The translations under genes were made by a program, and so were the position numbers. Below the pieces are notes generated by a model, which saw nothing but the letters and a program-made list of their open reading frames with translations, made no database searches and was not told where the DNA came from. A DNA stretch of 64,000 nucleotides from Acanthopleura granulata. Lineage: Eukaryota; Mollusca; Polyplacophora; Chitonida; Chitonidae. Every line of letters starts with the position of its first letter. Positions within the stretch are counted from its first letter, which is position 1. Of the stretch, positions 23,395 to 34,305 are shown piece by piece. The DNA lies in contig JABBOT010000003.1 in the NCBI GenBank assembly GCA_016165875.1, positions 26,678,983 to 26,742,982 on the forward strand, read 5' to 3'.

Positions 23395-26286
23395 CACACT
23401 AACAAAAAGAACACGTCTCCTGTCATTGTAGAATAGTTCACATTGGTTTCTTGGAAATGTTATTTCTTGTCCAAGGTCTCCACGATAAAGGTTTGTGGAA
23501 GTGTGCAGCTGGCATCCCGAATAATACCTCAAAACAGAATGGTCAGAGGCAAACATCCTTGACATTACTATGCTTGACAGTGTAAATCCTTCAGAGGCTA
23601 TGTGTCGTGTCCTGGACCGGATCTAAATTAACGGTGGGTCATAAAACTATCACACAGCTCAAAAGACCACATTGTTCACTACTGGGGAAACAAATACATC
23701 GTCATTGGACTAGGCATTCATGGGATACTGGCCGACGTACGGGTTTTATTGAGACAAGATAACTAGCGGCCCCGGAATAGCCATATTGGTGGTTTTAGAC
23801 ATACAATACTCTGCACTCGGTATTCTGTAAGGTGTCGATATCTGACGGAGACGATACTACATTTGAAACTGAAAGGAATAGTTTGAAGTTCTTTTAATTT
23901 ACGTCCCTGATAAAGATACCTTAGGAATACAAAAGACCACGCCACGGACAGCAGCCCCTAGGGTACTGACGACAACGTGATAGTTGCCAAATGACCGCAC
24001 CTAAACTGAGGAACCCCGACCTATTGTCAACTGAAAAAATAAGAGTTAGATTCTAGATTTTCAAGAATTTTAAATGCTTAAAAACGCAGCAACTTGCATT
24101 TTCTCCGGCAACTTCCCTTAAGCCTAAAGTTACAGTGATGTCACATATATAGTGACCAGTAACAGAACAGAAGGTTAACAGAAGGAATTTTTATCAAGAT
24201 TTCAAGATGACCGAGTGTGTTACGTTCATTTCTGTACTGACAAATAAAACCAAGAAAATAATGTAAACTGTTTTACAAGTAAAGTTTGTTCCCCGTAGCA
24301 GCAGATCCAGTCCTTGCCTTTTTGATGGATCGAACTCGTTGTACTGTGGGTAAGGTACACAAGTAGCATGTTTCTTACTTGAAGTCATCAATATGGTGCT
24401 TGCGTGTTGAGGCATCAACTATTCTGAGAGATAGAACTTTAACTATCAAGAGCATAGAATCGATAGTGATTTATTTGTTTTAGGTGAATAAAGTGGTTAG
24501 GACTTAAGGTATTTAGAGGACGTATGCGATCAGTGATAACAATTCGAAAACAGCGGAACACAACTCGTTTACAATTTATTTTATCTCTTATCTTTCATAT
24601 ATTATTATCCTGACATTTCATCTTAGTAATGGTCACTCGTATATCGTATCTTATATGTAAATCTGTCTGAACTAATCTAATAATGTCTTTTTCGAACCAC
24701 AACGGAGCGTATTTAAATCCTCTAATTGCTGACAGTTCAGGGCGCTTACTGGATTATAAAGACACAGTTTTGAAATCATTACCATAGAAGTACAGTGGTT
24801 ATTGCACACTGACATCAAAGAATTAAAATCCATGTCATGCACTCTCCTGGTTTCGAAAGATTCGTTCTGAGTGTTGAATCGATTCCTAAGCGTGAGGAAT
24901 AAATCAACGAAATATAGTTCACAAAACTTTGTATTCTTTGGAAAGGCTGTGGTGGCATCACGAATCAAAGGTCTATAAAAATGCGATAAAAAAGTTTCAT
25001 CGCAGAGAAAGGCATTGCGCATAACGAATTCTTAGTAATTATTTCCCCCTAGAAATCTAAACTTGATGTCTAACTGGAATGATTTGTGCATCTGTTAACT
25101 GAAGTCACAGAACCGTCTTCTACAGTTGGTGATACCAGTGACATGTGGTCACGCATTTGCTAGCTGTATAAATGTCACCACTGCTCTGGCTTTAATCTCC
25201 ATCTTGTTGTCTATTATCTTCCCAAGGGTGACTTTAAGATCTCTGTATAAGGTACGTGCGAATACAAAACAGGTGACTTATGGGTTGACTCGATGCCAGT
25301 GTAATAGTGTGTTCTTCACGTACACATTTACAAATCTGGGATTATCTTTAATGCATAAACGGAGTCTATCCGGCTAGACGTTATTCATCTTTCATGAACA
25401 ATCTGACGATACCATTAGCTCAGGACAAATCTATATTCACTGACCATTAAGGTCCATCTCCCAGCAAAGCTCAATTCAGCAGAATAAATATTTTCCCCAT
25501 TACTTCCTCACAGCTGATCTTTCGTTGACGGTAAATCGTACTATGAACCTGGGCGATCAAAACAGTTCACATTGCCATAGTTGTTTTACCTATAACACCC
25601 CTGCACATTAATTTTAGCGATAAAATTTTCTGCAATTCGGACACAGGTGTTCTAACCCTATGTCGCCAGATGATCTGAAAAGAAACCTCGCTATTATGTA
25701 ATATTGACTCATGGAACATGTTGTGCTGGAAAAAAAGATTGACATCAAAATGCACAAAAATGAACATCGCAGTGTAACTTGGTCTTAGCGCCTAGTAAAT
25801 GAGACACCAACACACGCAATAGAATGTATATTTATTTGTACCGGATGTTTATAGGCCTACATGGGTATGTCAGATGCCTTAGGCATGTTAAGAAGGCTCA
25901 CACGATGACACTGAATTCTGTATATAGGTAGAGGGATCAGTGGTTCCTAGAGTATATCGTTCTGGCTAGTTTCTGTTGAAATTTTTCACACGTCTTGAAG
26001 AGACTAGCGCGAGATATTTGGGGAAAATAAACTAAGGCTGTGCAAAAAGTTAGAATACAGTCGATAGATTCTTGTCATCAACCTCTATGAACAATTAGGG
26101 CACAGGAATCCAAGAATGAAATTCATAATAACTATATAGCAGGTAAGGCGTATAACGTAGAGTTAAAGTTTTGTAAAAGAGAACGCATTCAGCTCCTGAA
26201 AACAGAAGTATCAGCGCACATGAACTTTCTTTTGAAGTGTTGTTAGCCTTAATGAACTATATGTACTTTCCGCAACCTTTGGAATA

Positions 26287-27347
26287 TCAACGTAAAAACC
26301 GATAGCACTTTCTTCCAAAGAGTGTCTTGACATTGCTACAACTGATCAATGCCCCATTTGGTATTTCGTATTTGAAGGGAAGTTGACATGTGGTGTCTGT
26401 TTTGATCACACTATGTTGATTACATAAAATATAACCCTTAGGTTTTGCAGGCTGTCCATTCTCGACTCCACTATAGCAAGCCTGATTTCATCGTGGAAAG
26501 AATTAATTGGCACGGACGTTGTGTCGAGTAGGTCTAGTGTTAACTGATTCCAAGCTATTTCATGAGGGCTTTATACTATCCGAGTTTTTCAAACGATTAA
26601 TTCGTCAACGCTCTTTCAACTTTGAAATAAGATTACTTGATCACACCACATGGTTGGTCTACATAGATACACACAAGTGCGAAATACATGAGTAACAAAT
26701 TTATGTTTGTGTAACACATGTACTCACTTGTGAGTAATGGCCACAGATCATTCCCGAAAAAATGTTCTTCAACGGATTTTTTAATGTTATCTTTCACTAC
26801 TGTGTTAAACTTTTGATAAAACCACATGTAATCAGTCTGGCAAGCGCGTCATCAAAACAACTAAAGTGTGGAGAAACAGCAGGTTAATCACGGATGCATT
26901 CACTTCCTTCTCCTAGCCCAAGATAACAACCACAGACAGTAATATTGCTAACGTCTGTTACCTTCGAAAATACGGCTGAGACAGCTTTTACATAAGCCGT
27001 TACCTTGGGGTAATCAAAAGTGGCATTAGGAAAAAACAAAAGCGGAAACTTGGAGATTGATTCGACGATGGAGAATTTGTATACGGCAAGCAACATATAG
27101 AAATATCTGATACCATATTACGCCAGATATACCAGGGATTACGATTTAATGATGAAAAACACCAAGCAATTTTTATGATCAGTGTCTGGGGAGATTTCGG
27201 GTCCATCAGTGCTGTATATGAAGTTAAATCACTGGGGAAAGTTGGATGTCCCTAGGTCACGGTCAGCAATTTTGATAAGGTACTTACGAAGACATCTGGA
27301 CGTCTATACCTCGAGGCTTGTGAAAAAATTCTCAAAATGAACTTCAT
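26287..27347 (-). CDS. Candidate minus-strand gene remnant in unit A (ATG exon, two further exon-like frames, sushi-like frame)
   Basis: First exon 27347-27288: ATG plus 19 codons (MKFILRIFSQASRYRRPDVF), then a GTAAGT donor; the same exon exists in B and C. A second frame, ending at 26962 before GTAACA, contains FPNATFDYPKVTAYVKAVSA; unit C keeps a similar FPNDTFDYLK stretch. A third exon, 26836-26728, follows GCTTGCCAG, encodes TDYMWFYQKFNTVVKDNIKK and 16 more residues, and ends at a GTGAGT donor. A fourth open frame, 26481-26290, follows ATGAAATCAG. It holds GYILCNQHSVIKTDTTC and KYEIPNGALISC, resembling a sushi/CCP module lacking its first cysteine, and reaches a stop at 26289. The third and fourth frames do not join in phase, so the model is incomplete or the gene is broken. 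Confidence 0.35.
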
Positions 27348-29214
27348 TTGCACAGTGGGTCTGGGAACCCATATAAAACCTAAGTCGACAACGCAACATT
27401 GTATGAGGTTGTCCTAAGAAAAGAAACAACCGACTGAAGAAATGGCCGTGCACGAAAAAGGTACATTGTACATCTATTTAATTCAAACAGCTCGTGTTTC
27501 TCCATCATACTGGTTGACAAAGAAAGTATGGTTTGTGCTTGTGGTCGTTAGCAAAACTGCAATCATTAATTAAATCACAGGAAGATTTCCTGTGGAGAAA
27601 TAGAGGGAAACGCTGCGTAATATTAAATGTCCAAAAGTAATAAAAAGTGGTACCACCTTTTATCGCTTTGACGCTTCGTGTTTGCACGATGGAAATGTTG
27701 AGGAGGAAGCCATCTCTACTCCTGCCACATAAAACAACTATACTGCAACAGTGGGTGATTTCATTGAATTCCATATGTACATGAGCACTTTGGTAAGGTG
27801 AGGGCCTACATTATCGGCGTTTCATCCTCTCACCAACTCGGCATTTCGGATTCCCTTGGTCTTCAACGTTCGATGAAGAAGCTGTTTTACCTATACTTGT
27901 CATATAACTGTCTGATGGTATCACCCAAGAGTGAGTTATTCTTCAAATATGACTCCCAGAATTTTCCTACTTAAGCCATTGATCGCGTTTTTAAACATAA
28001 ACATACCGATAAAACCAAACATAAAGTCTGCCAATTGACAGAGAAGTGGTAACATCCTTCGTTTTGGATGGTGTTCTTTATAACAGGACCTTTTTAATTA
28101 CTTGTGTCAACCATACTACGGAGACCCAACACGTAAGCTTGACATTGATGAATTCTTCATTCCAGCTGATACACTATTGGAACATGAATATAATACCGAG
28201 ATATCATCTGTACTATACGTTATATGAAAGGAAGAGCTGCCTCAGCTTTCATGTGTAGGGACAAGGACAGGAAATGACCACAGGTCAGTATCATAGACCT
28301 CTAAATGGCAGATAAAGTAGGTTATTATAATGGGACGAATATCGATATGGCGCACTTGAAGCTCCTAGAGAATAGTGTCATACCTTTATTGTAATTTTGA
28401 AAAGAACGTCGAGATGTGGACTCTGTTTGGCCCGAGAACAAGAAGACTAGTGGTTTGTTACATGGAGAACCTAGGCGTCGAATCCGACATTCTTATGCCA
28501 GCCCTGTACAAGAATGGACCTTCGGGTTAAATAATGGGAAAACCAGCTTCCAACAACGACAAAGAACACAAACCACCAAGGAACTAAGGAAGCATGTAAA
28601 ATATAAAAAATGAGGGATTCGTGCAAAGAGAAGTAGTGAACTGTTTTCAGTGGTGGCGAGAAATAGTGTTCTAAACGGATGAATAAAGTCAGCATCCCAG
28701 TCGTGCACCATTTTGGTATATATGGTGTTATTTATTAAACATGTATCTCAGTTGGACTTTGGATGCACTTGTTTAACTCTATCCAACGCAGCGATCATAT
28801 TCAACTTACAGCCCCTAGCCCAAGGTTTATGTGGAATTAGAATTATGAAGGTGGCAGACCTTCTGAACACTCCGTCCATATTTACTAACAAGAGAGGTAT
28901 ACTCATTGTAAAATTTAAGAAACTTAGAGTGAAGACATTTAGTGGAATATTTTATGCAGTAATAACTTGTGGCGTTGATTGAAATCAGTACACAGCACAC
29001 AAGATCTAACAAATGAGACAAAGCGAGATATGTACGCACCACATGCAGGGCTATTCAGTGTAGTCGTGAATGCACGAATGAATGACTATGGCTTAACGCC
29101 ACATTGACAGTGTATTGGTGAAAACCGACGCAAAGTTGCACAAAGAATCATAAGGTGAAATTATTAGTTGATAGTAATTGTTGTCTGATTGGAAGAGTTG
29201 AACATGACAACTGC

Positions 29215-29330
29215 TGTTTCCCCTGGGCTCTGCCCAGTTTCTTCCCACTATAATGCTTGCAGCCGTCGTTTAAGTGAAATATTCTCGAGAACGGCGAAAA
29301 ACATCAATCAAACAAATAAATAAATAAATT
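29215..29330 (+). mobile_element. 5'-truncated SINE
   Basis: Only the 3' half of the main SINE family is present: CTGGGCTCTGCCCAGTTTC, TTCCCACTATAATGCTTGC, AACATCAATCAAACAAATAA, then (AAAT)n. It sits exactly where unit A ends and directly abuts a fragment of the 1-kb LTR-like element. Confidence 0.85.
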
Positions 29331-29344
29331 TATTATTCATTTAC

Positions 29345-29760
29345 CCATGTACGCTTGAGGGCAGTCATGTTTACGTCCACTTGAGGATTTCGGGAGTTAT
29401 TGGAGCTCGGCTTTCACGCCAATCGACATACATCATTTTGTACTCCATTTTTCTGTACGTAGCACATTGTGAGCTCGTCTTTCGCCACATGCTATTTGTT
29501 TGAGACGTTATTTTGGAGCTTGTATCGCTTATTGTCTCTTTGTGCAATTACATACATTTCATGCAAGTTTACCCTGAAAATGACTGATTATATTTGCAAG
29601 GAGGAAAACATAGATGCCAGCTCGGCATCACGGGCGCTACCGTCAATTCGTGCGCCCTGGGAAGTTGCCCCTTCACAGGCAGTTGGATATAAACCATCGT
29701 CGGCGTGCCCACGACTGTTCGTCACTTATAGGACTGTCATCGTTCGATTCGAGAATTCAG
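29345..29760 (-). mobile_element. Truncated copy 4 of the 1-kb LTR-like element
   Basis: Aligns with about 3600-4040 of copy 1 in the same orientation: TGTACTCCATTTTTCTGTA, GCTTGTATCGCTTATTGTCT, AGCTCGGCATCACGG, ATCGTCGGCGT, AGGACTGTCATCGTTCGATT. Both element ends are missing. The fragment stops at about 29760 and unit B homology begins about 20 bp later, so the B breakpoint fell inside this element or next to it. Confidence 0.78.
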
Positions 29761-32700
29761 AGGAGCGAAGTGACGAATGGGAAATGGTAACACATAACAG
29801 GTAAAATGCGGCCTTGTGGTTAACTTACCTCAGTAGGGTTTCTTTCTAACTGTTCATGTAAATGCGTAAGTAACTGCATTTTGGAAGCCCCCAGCACCAT
29901 GGATTGTACAAAATTAGGGAAACTAGTACCTCAATTACAAATATAACAGACATCAAAGGTCTAGAATATCAAAAACCACAGCACTGAGAATCAATCTACA
30001 GCACCGACGACAGTGTGATAGTTGGCAAATGGCTACATGTTACTAGTGAAATCTGGCCCCTGGTGAATTTACCACAGTCACGTTTTTTTTTCTTAAGACG
30101 GGCCAGGAACGTGTTGTTTGTATGTGTGAGTCTGTGTCATTTCCGTCTATAAACGTCTTCCTGGAGATGTGCGTGTACAATTACAGAAGTACCCAACCCT
30201 TTTCCTATTTTATGCGGATATCATGCGGGCTGTGAAATGAAGCAATGTCGAATGTTTCCTTCGAATGTGCCAAGACTATTTGTTATCGTTTAGTATTAGC
30301 AAGGCGTCTTGAAATACCTGTAAGATTTCTGTCATGCGGGCGTTTTATGGTGAAAATTACACAAATCACTGGAGGGGTGGGGCGAGTATAAATACGCACT
30401 AAGAATAAGATCACGTCTCCTGTCATTGTAGAATACATAACACTGGTTTCTTGGGGTTTTATTTCTCGTCCATGATCCCCGCGAAAGAAGCTTCTGGAAA
30501 TCTGCAGTTGGTTCAGCCGAATGAAACCTCAAAACAGAATGGTCAGAGGTACTCGACAAACATCCTTGACATCGGTATGCTTGACAGTGTAAATCCTTCA
30601 GAAGCTATGTGTCGTGTCCTGGGCAGGATCTAAATTAGCGGTGGGTCATAAAACTGTCACAGAGCTCCATAGAGCACATTGTTCATTACTGGGGAAACAA
30701 ATACGCCGTCCTCGGACTTGGCATTCATGGGATACTGGCTGACTTACGGGTTTATTTGAAACAGGGTAACTGACCGTCCCGGAATAGCCATATTGTTGGT
30801 TCTAGACATATAATACTCTGCACTCGGTATTCTGTAAGGTGTCGATATTTGACAGAGACGATACTACATTTGAAACTGAAACAGAACAGTTTGAGGTTCT
30901 TTTAATTTACGTCCCTGATAAAGGTGCCTTAGGAATACAAAAGAGAGTAACCTCTAGAGTAGTAACGACAGTGAGATAGTTGCCAAATGATCGCACCTGA
31001 CTGACGAACTCCGACCTGTTGTCAACTGAAATAATAAGAGTTATATTCTAACTACCTCATGTATTCTAAAGGCTTAAGAAAGTAGCAACTTATAATTTCT
31101 ATAGTAGCTCCGCTTGAACATAATTAGGTAAAGAAATACAATGATGTCTCATATATAGTGACAAGCAACAAGTACGAAAATCAGCCACCTCCTTCAAACC
31201 CTTCACAGTAAGACTGAATGAAGAAATGATTCACGCCGGCTGTATTTATAGAGTGGTGTAACATGGAAGGGAATACCATATTATGACTGACTTTTGATGG
31301 ATTACTTTTCTCTGGTCTGTACGTACGATTCTTTTGTGGGAGTGTAATGGAGTTGTCCCGTTATCGAGAATGGGTTTCAACTACGGTTAACAGAAGGATG
31401 GTTTTATGAGGACTGGACAGCGTGTTATGTTTAGTTCTATATTGACAAATAAAGACAAGAAAAAATAAGGTAAACTTAAAAGCCGTTGACAGTATCAGAA
31501 GAACCACCTCGTGCCTTCTGATAATATGAGTTCAACTGGTTATACTCTGCTAAAGGTACAAGTAGCATGTTTTATATTTCTTATAAATAATGAAATATTA
31601 AAGTCATCAATATAGTGCTTGCATGTTGAGGCATCAACTGTCTGGTAGAATGACGCGAAAGGATGAGATATGAAACATTACGTGTAAGTTCCAAAAAAAC
31701 AGAATCGATAGCATAACTGTCCTTATCTTACGTGAATTAGGCGAAGTGGTCACGACTTATTTCGTACGTTTGATGCTTGTTTGTCCTGACATAACTCGAT
31801 TAATCGTCACGGCTATAACTTCGCTAATCTGTCCGTCAGTGCCACAGTGTACTGTTTAGTTTTCTTGGATTAGTCGCGGACACAACAGAATGGACTTACG
31901 TTGTTTAGACCTGTACCCAACAGAGCGTCACTTAGCTTTCTGACAATTTGCATACAGACGTACATAAACACGTCCTGGTAAGGTTGGACAAATTTGGCTG
32001 CAATGTGGTCAGTGTGAACGCCGTAAACCTTTACAGATAACATCGGTCGGATTGATTTTAAATGTAGATCTAACTGATCAAACCTAATAATGTTTGCTAT
32101 CCTGAACCACTAGGGACCGTATTTAAAATCAGATTATCCCATTGGTTCAACCTCTGTCTAGGCGCTCTTTCCGCTGAAATAAAGGTACAGTTCTAGAATC
32201 ACTATCCGGAAGTACAGTGATTATTGCATGCTAAGATGAAAGGATTAAAATTCATGCCCATTACTCTCATGATTCCGAAAGATTCAGACTTAGAATCAAA
32301 ATCGACTCCTAAACAGGACGAATGAATCAATGAAGCACAAAGCGGAACTTTTCCGGGTTTTTGGAAAGGTTTTTGTGGAACCACCAGTCACGGGCTTGTA
32401 AAAATGTAAGTTTCAACACAGAGAAGGTATTGGGTGCAACGAGTTGCTAGCAATCACTTCGTGTGTCGGACAGCTGTTACTTAGTGTGAAAATCTAAACT
32501 TGTCTAACTGGAATGACGTGCTCAGGTGAGCCGTACGTGACAGAACCTTACTACTACAGCTGGTGATACAGTTTACATGTAACGGGTGACGGGTTTCACC
32601 AATCGTCTCCATGTTCTCAATGGTCTGGCTTCAATCTCCAGTCTTTTATATTCCGAAGTTGGCTGTAAGACCTCTGTATAAGGTACAAAAACACAAAACC

Positions 32701-33489
32701 GATGACCTACTAGATTTACTCGATGCCAAGTGTGTAGGAGGCATGAATATAACAGTACACATGATGTCCATGTCGACTCTCCCAGATTGACAAATCTCGG
32801 ATTATTTTGGATACATACACGGAGTCTATCCGGCTATACGTTATTGATCTTTCATGAGCCTTCTGACGATACCATCAGCTCAGGACAAACTAATATTCAC
32901 TGACCATTAAGGCCCGTCTCCTATCAAAGCCCATGTCAGCAGAATGAATATTTTCCGCATTACTTCCTCACAGCTGATCTTTTGTTGACGATAAAACATG
33001 TTATGAATCAGAGCGATCAAAGCATTCCACATTCCCCATGGCTACATTAACTACAACCCCCTACATTTCAGTGATAAAATTATCTGTGATTCTGGCACAG
33101 ATGTTCTAAGACTATGCTGCCAGATGATCTGAAAAAAGCCTCGTTATTATGTAACATTGACTCAGGGAACAAAGTCTGCAGGAAATAAGATTGACCTCAA
33201 AGAGCATAAAAATGAACATCGCCAGTGTAACTGGGTCTTATTCTCTGCTAAATGCGGCATTAACATGCGAAGGAATGTGCCTAAGTTTGCGCCGGCTGTA
33301 TTTAGACCTATATGGCAGTGCCAGGTGCCTTAGACACGTTGGCTGTCATATATATATAAGAAAAGGGGGTACCAGGATAAACCACCAACTTTTGGCTTAT
33401 TCATAAATTGTTGGAAGGTAAGTGACCTTTAACGAATGTAAGGCTGTGCCAAAGTGCGACACAGTCGATAGAATCTGGTCAACAAACCC

Positions 33490-34158
33490 CAAGAAAAATT
33501 GACATTACTTCAACTGAACAATGCCCCAATTGCTAGTTCACGTCAGAATAAAGCGCGACATATGGTGCCTGTTTTGACCACACTAAAATGATCCGATAAA
33601 ATATAGCTGTTAGGTGTTGCAGGCGATCCATTCTCCACTCCACTTTATCTAGAGAATAAGATTAATTCGGAACCGACGTTTTGTCATGGTAAATGTTTTG
33701 TTGACTGATTCTAATGTTTTTCAAATATGTATTTTTCAAATAATTCATTCATCAACGCTCTCTCAACCTTAAAACAGGCTTACCCGATCTCACCACTTGG
33801 TAGGCCTACTTAGATACACATAAGTGGGCAATGCATATATATGATGTTTGTTGCTAAGCTATCAGATTGAAAGGGTCTGTGGGGAATTTGTATACAGCAA
33901 ACAACATATATAAATATATGACATCATATTATGTCAGATTTACCAGGAATTATCATTTGATGATGAAAGACACGAAGCACTGTCCATGAACAGTGTCTCA
34001 GGAGGGTTCGGGTCCATCAGCGCTGTACATGAAGTTAAATTACGGCGGAAAGGTGGGTGTGTCTAGCTCTCGGTCAGCAATTTTGATAAGGTACTTACGA
34101 AGACATCTGGACGTCTATACCTCGGAGCTTGTGGTAAAATTCTCAATATGAACTCCAT
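33490..34158 (-). pseudogene. Unit B copy of the minus-strand candidate gene, broken
   Basis: The ATG exon at 34158-34099 is intact (MEFILRILPQAPRYRRPDVF, 20 codons) with the same GTAAGT donor as in unit A. The middle exons are deleted. The sushi-like frame (about 33650-33570, with SVVKTGTIC) is interrupted by TGA soon after its first conserved cysteine. Loss of internal exons plus an early stop mark this copy as non-functional if the A model is right. Confidence 0.4.
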
Positions 34159-34240
34159 TTGCACAGCGGTCTCGCGACTCATATGAAACCTAAGTGGACA
34201 AAGTATTGCCAACGAGAGTGAACTAATACTGTACGAAAAA

Positions 34241-34242
<2 letters not shown>

Positions 34243-34305
<63 letters not shown>
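34243..34305. repeat. (CA)n(TA)n compound microsatellite
   Basis: About 22 CA units followed by about 9 TA units, inside unit B and absent from A and C at the equivalent place. Confidence 0.97.

Larger units (their letters stand above)
22470..29214. repeat. Tandem unit A of a head-to-tail triplication
   Basis: First of three collinear copies. Landmarks shared with B and/or C, in order: CCTAGACAGAG (22480; C 35570), CCGTCCAAAAACGTCTTG (23086), TATAAATA (23387; B 30387; C 36400), TGTGTCGTGTCCTGG (23602), CATCAATATGGTGCTTGCGT (24387; B only), AGTCTATCCGGCTA (25363), CTGTTTTGATCACACTATG (26398), ACTTACGAAGACATCTGGAC (27282) and GATGAATTCTTCATTC (28147; C 44064). Identity is by eye about 70-85% in the better blocks. 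Unit A contains the best preserved exon-like frames on the minus strand. It ends in a truncated SINE. The 28470-29130 part is not seen in B. Confidence 0.85.

Noticed and set aside
25126..25377. Plus-strand frames with similar ends in units A and C (about 37201-37422)
   Set aside because: Both end in a similar SLSG/SISG stop, but unit B is out of frame there and amino-acid identity is no higher than expected from the DNA identity.
28046..28258. Frame shared by units A and C with an MNSSF motif
   Set aside because: The ungapped alignment is appealing, but amino-acid identity (under half) falls below nucleotide identity, and B has lost it. Consistent with neutral drift.
34063..34287. Minus-strand frame starting with a run of Met-Cys-Val-Cys-Val
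   Set aside because: The start is a translation of the CA microsatellite. Only the conserved 20-codon ATG exon near its end is considered meaningful.
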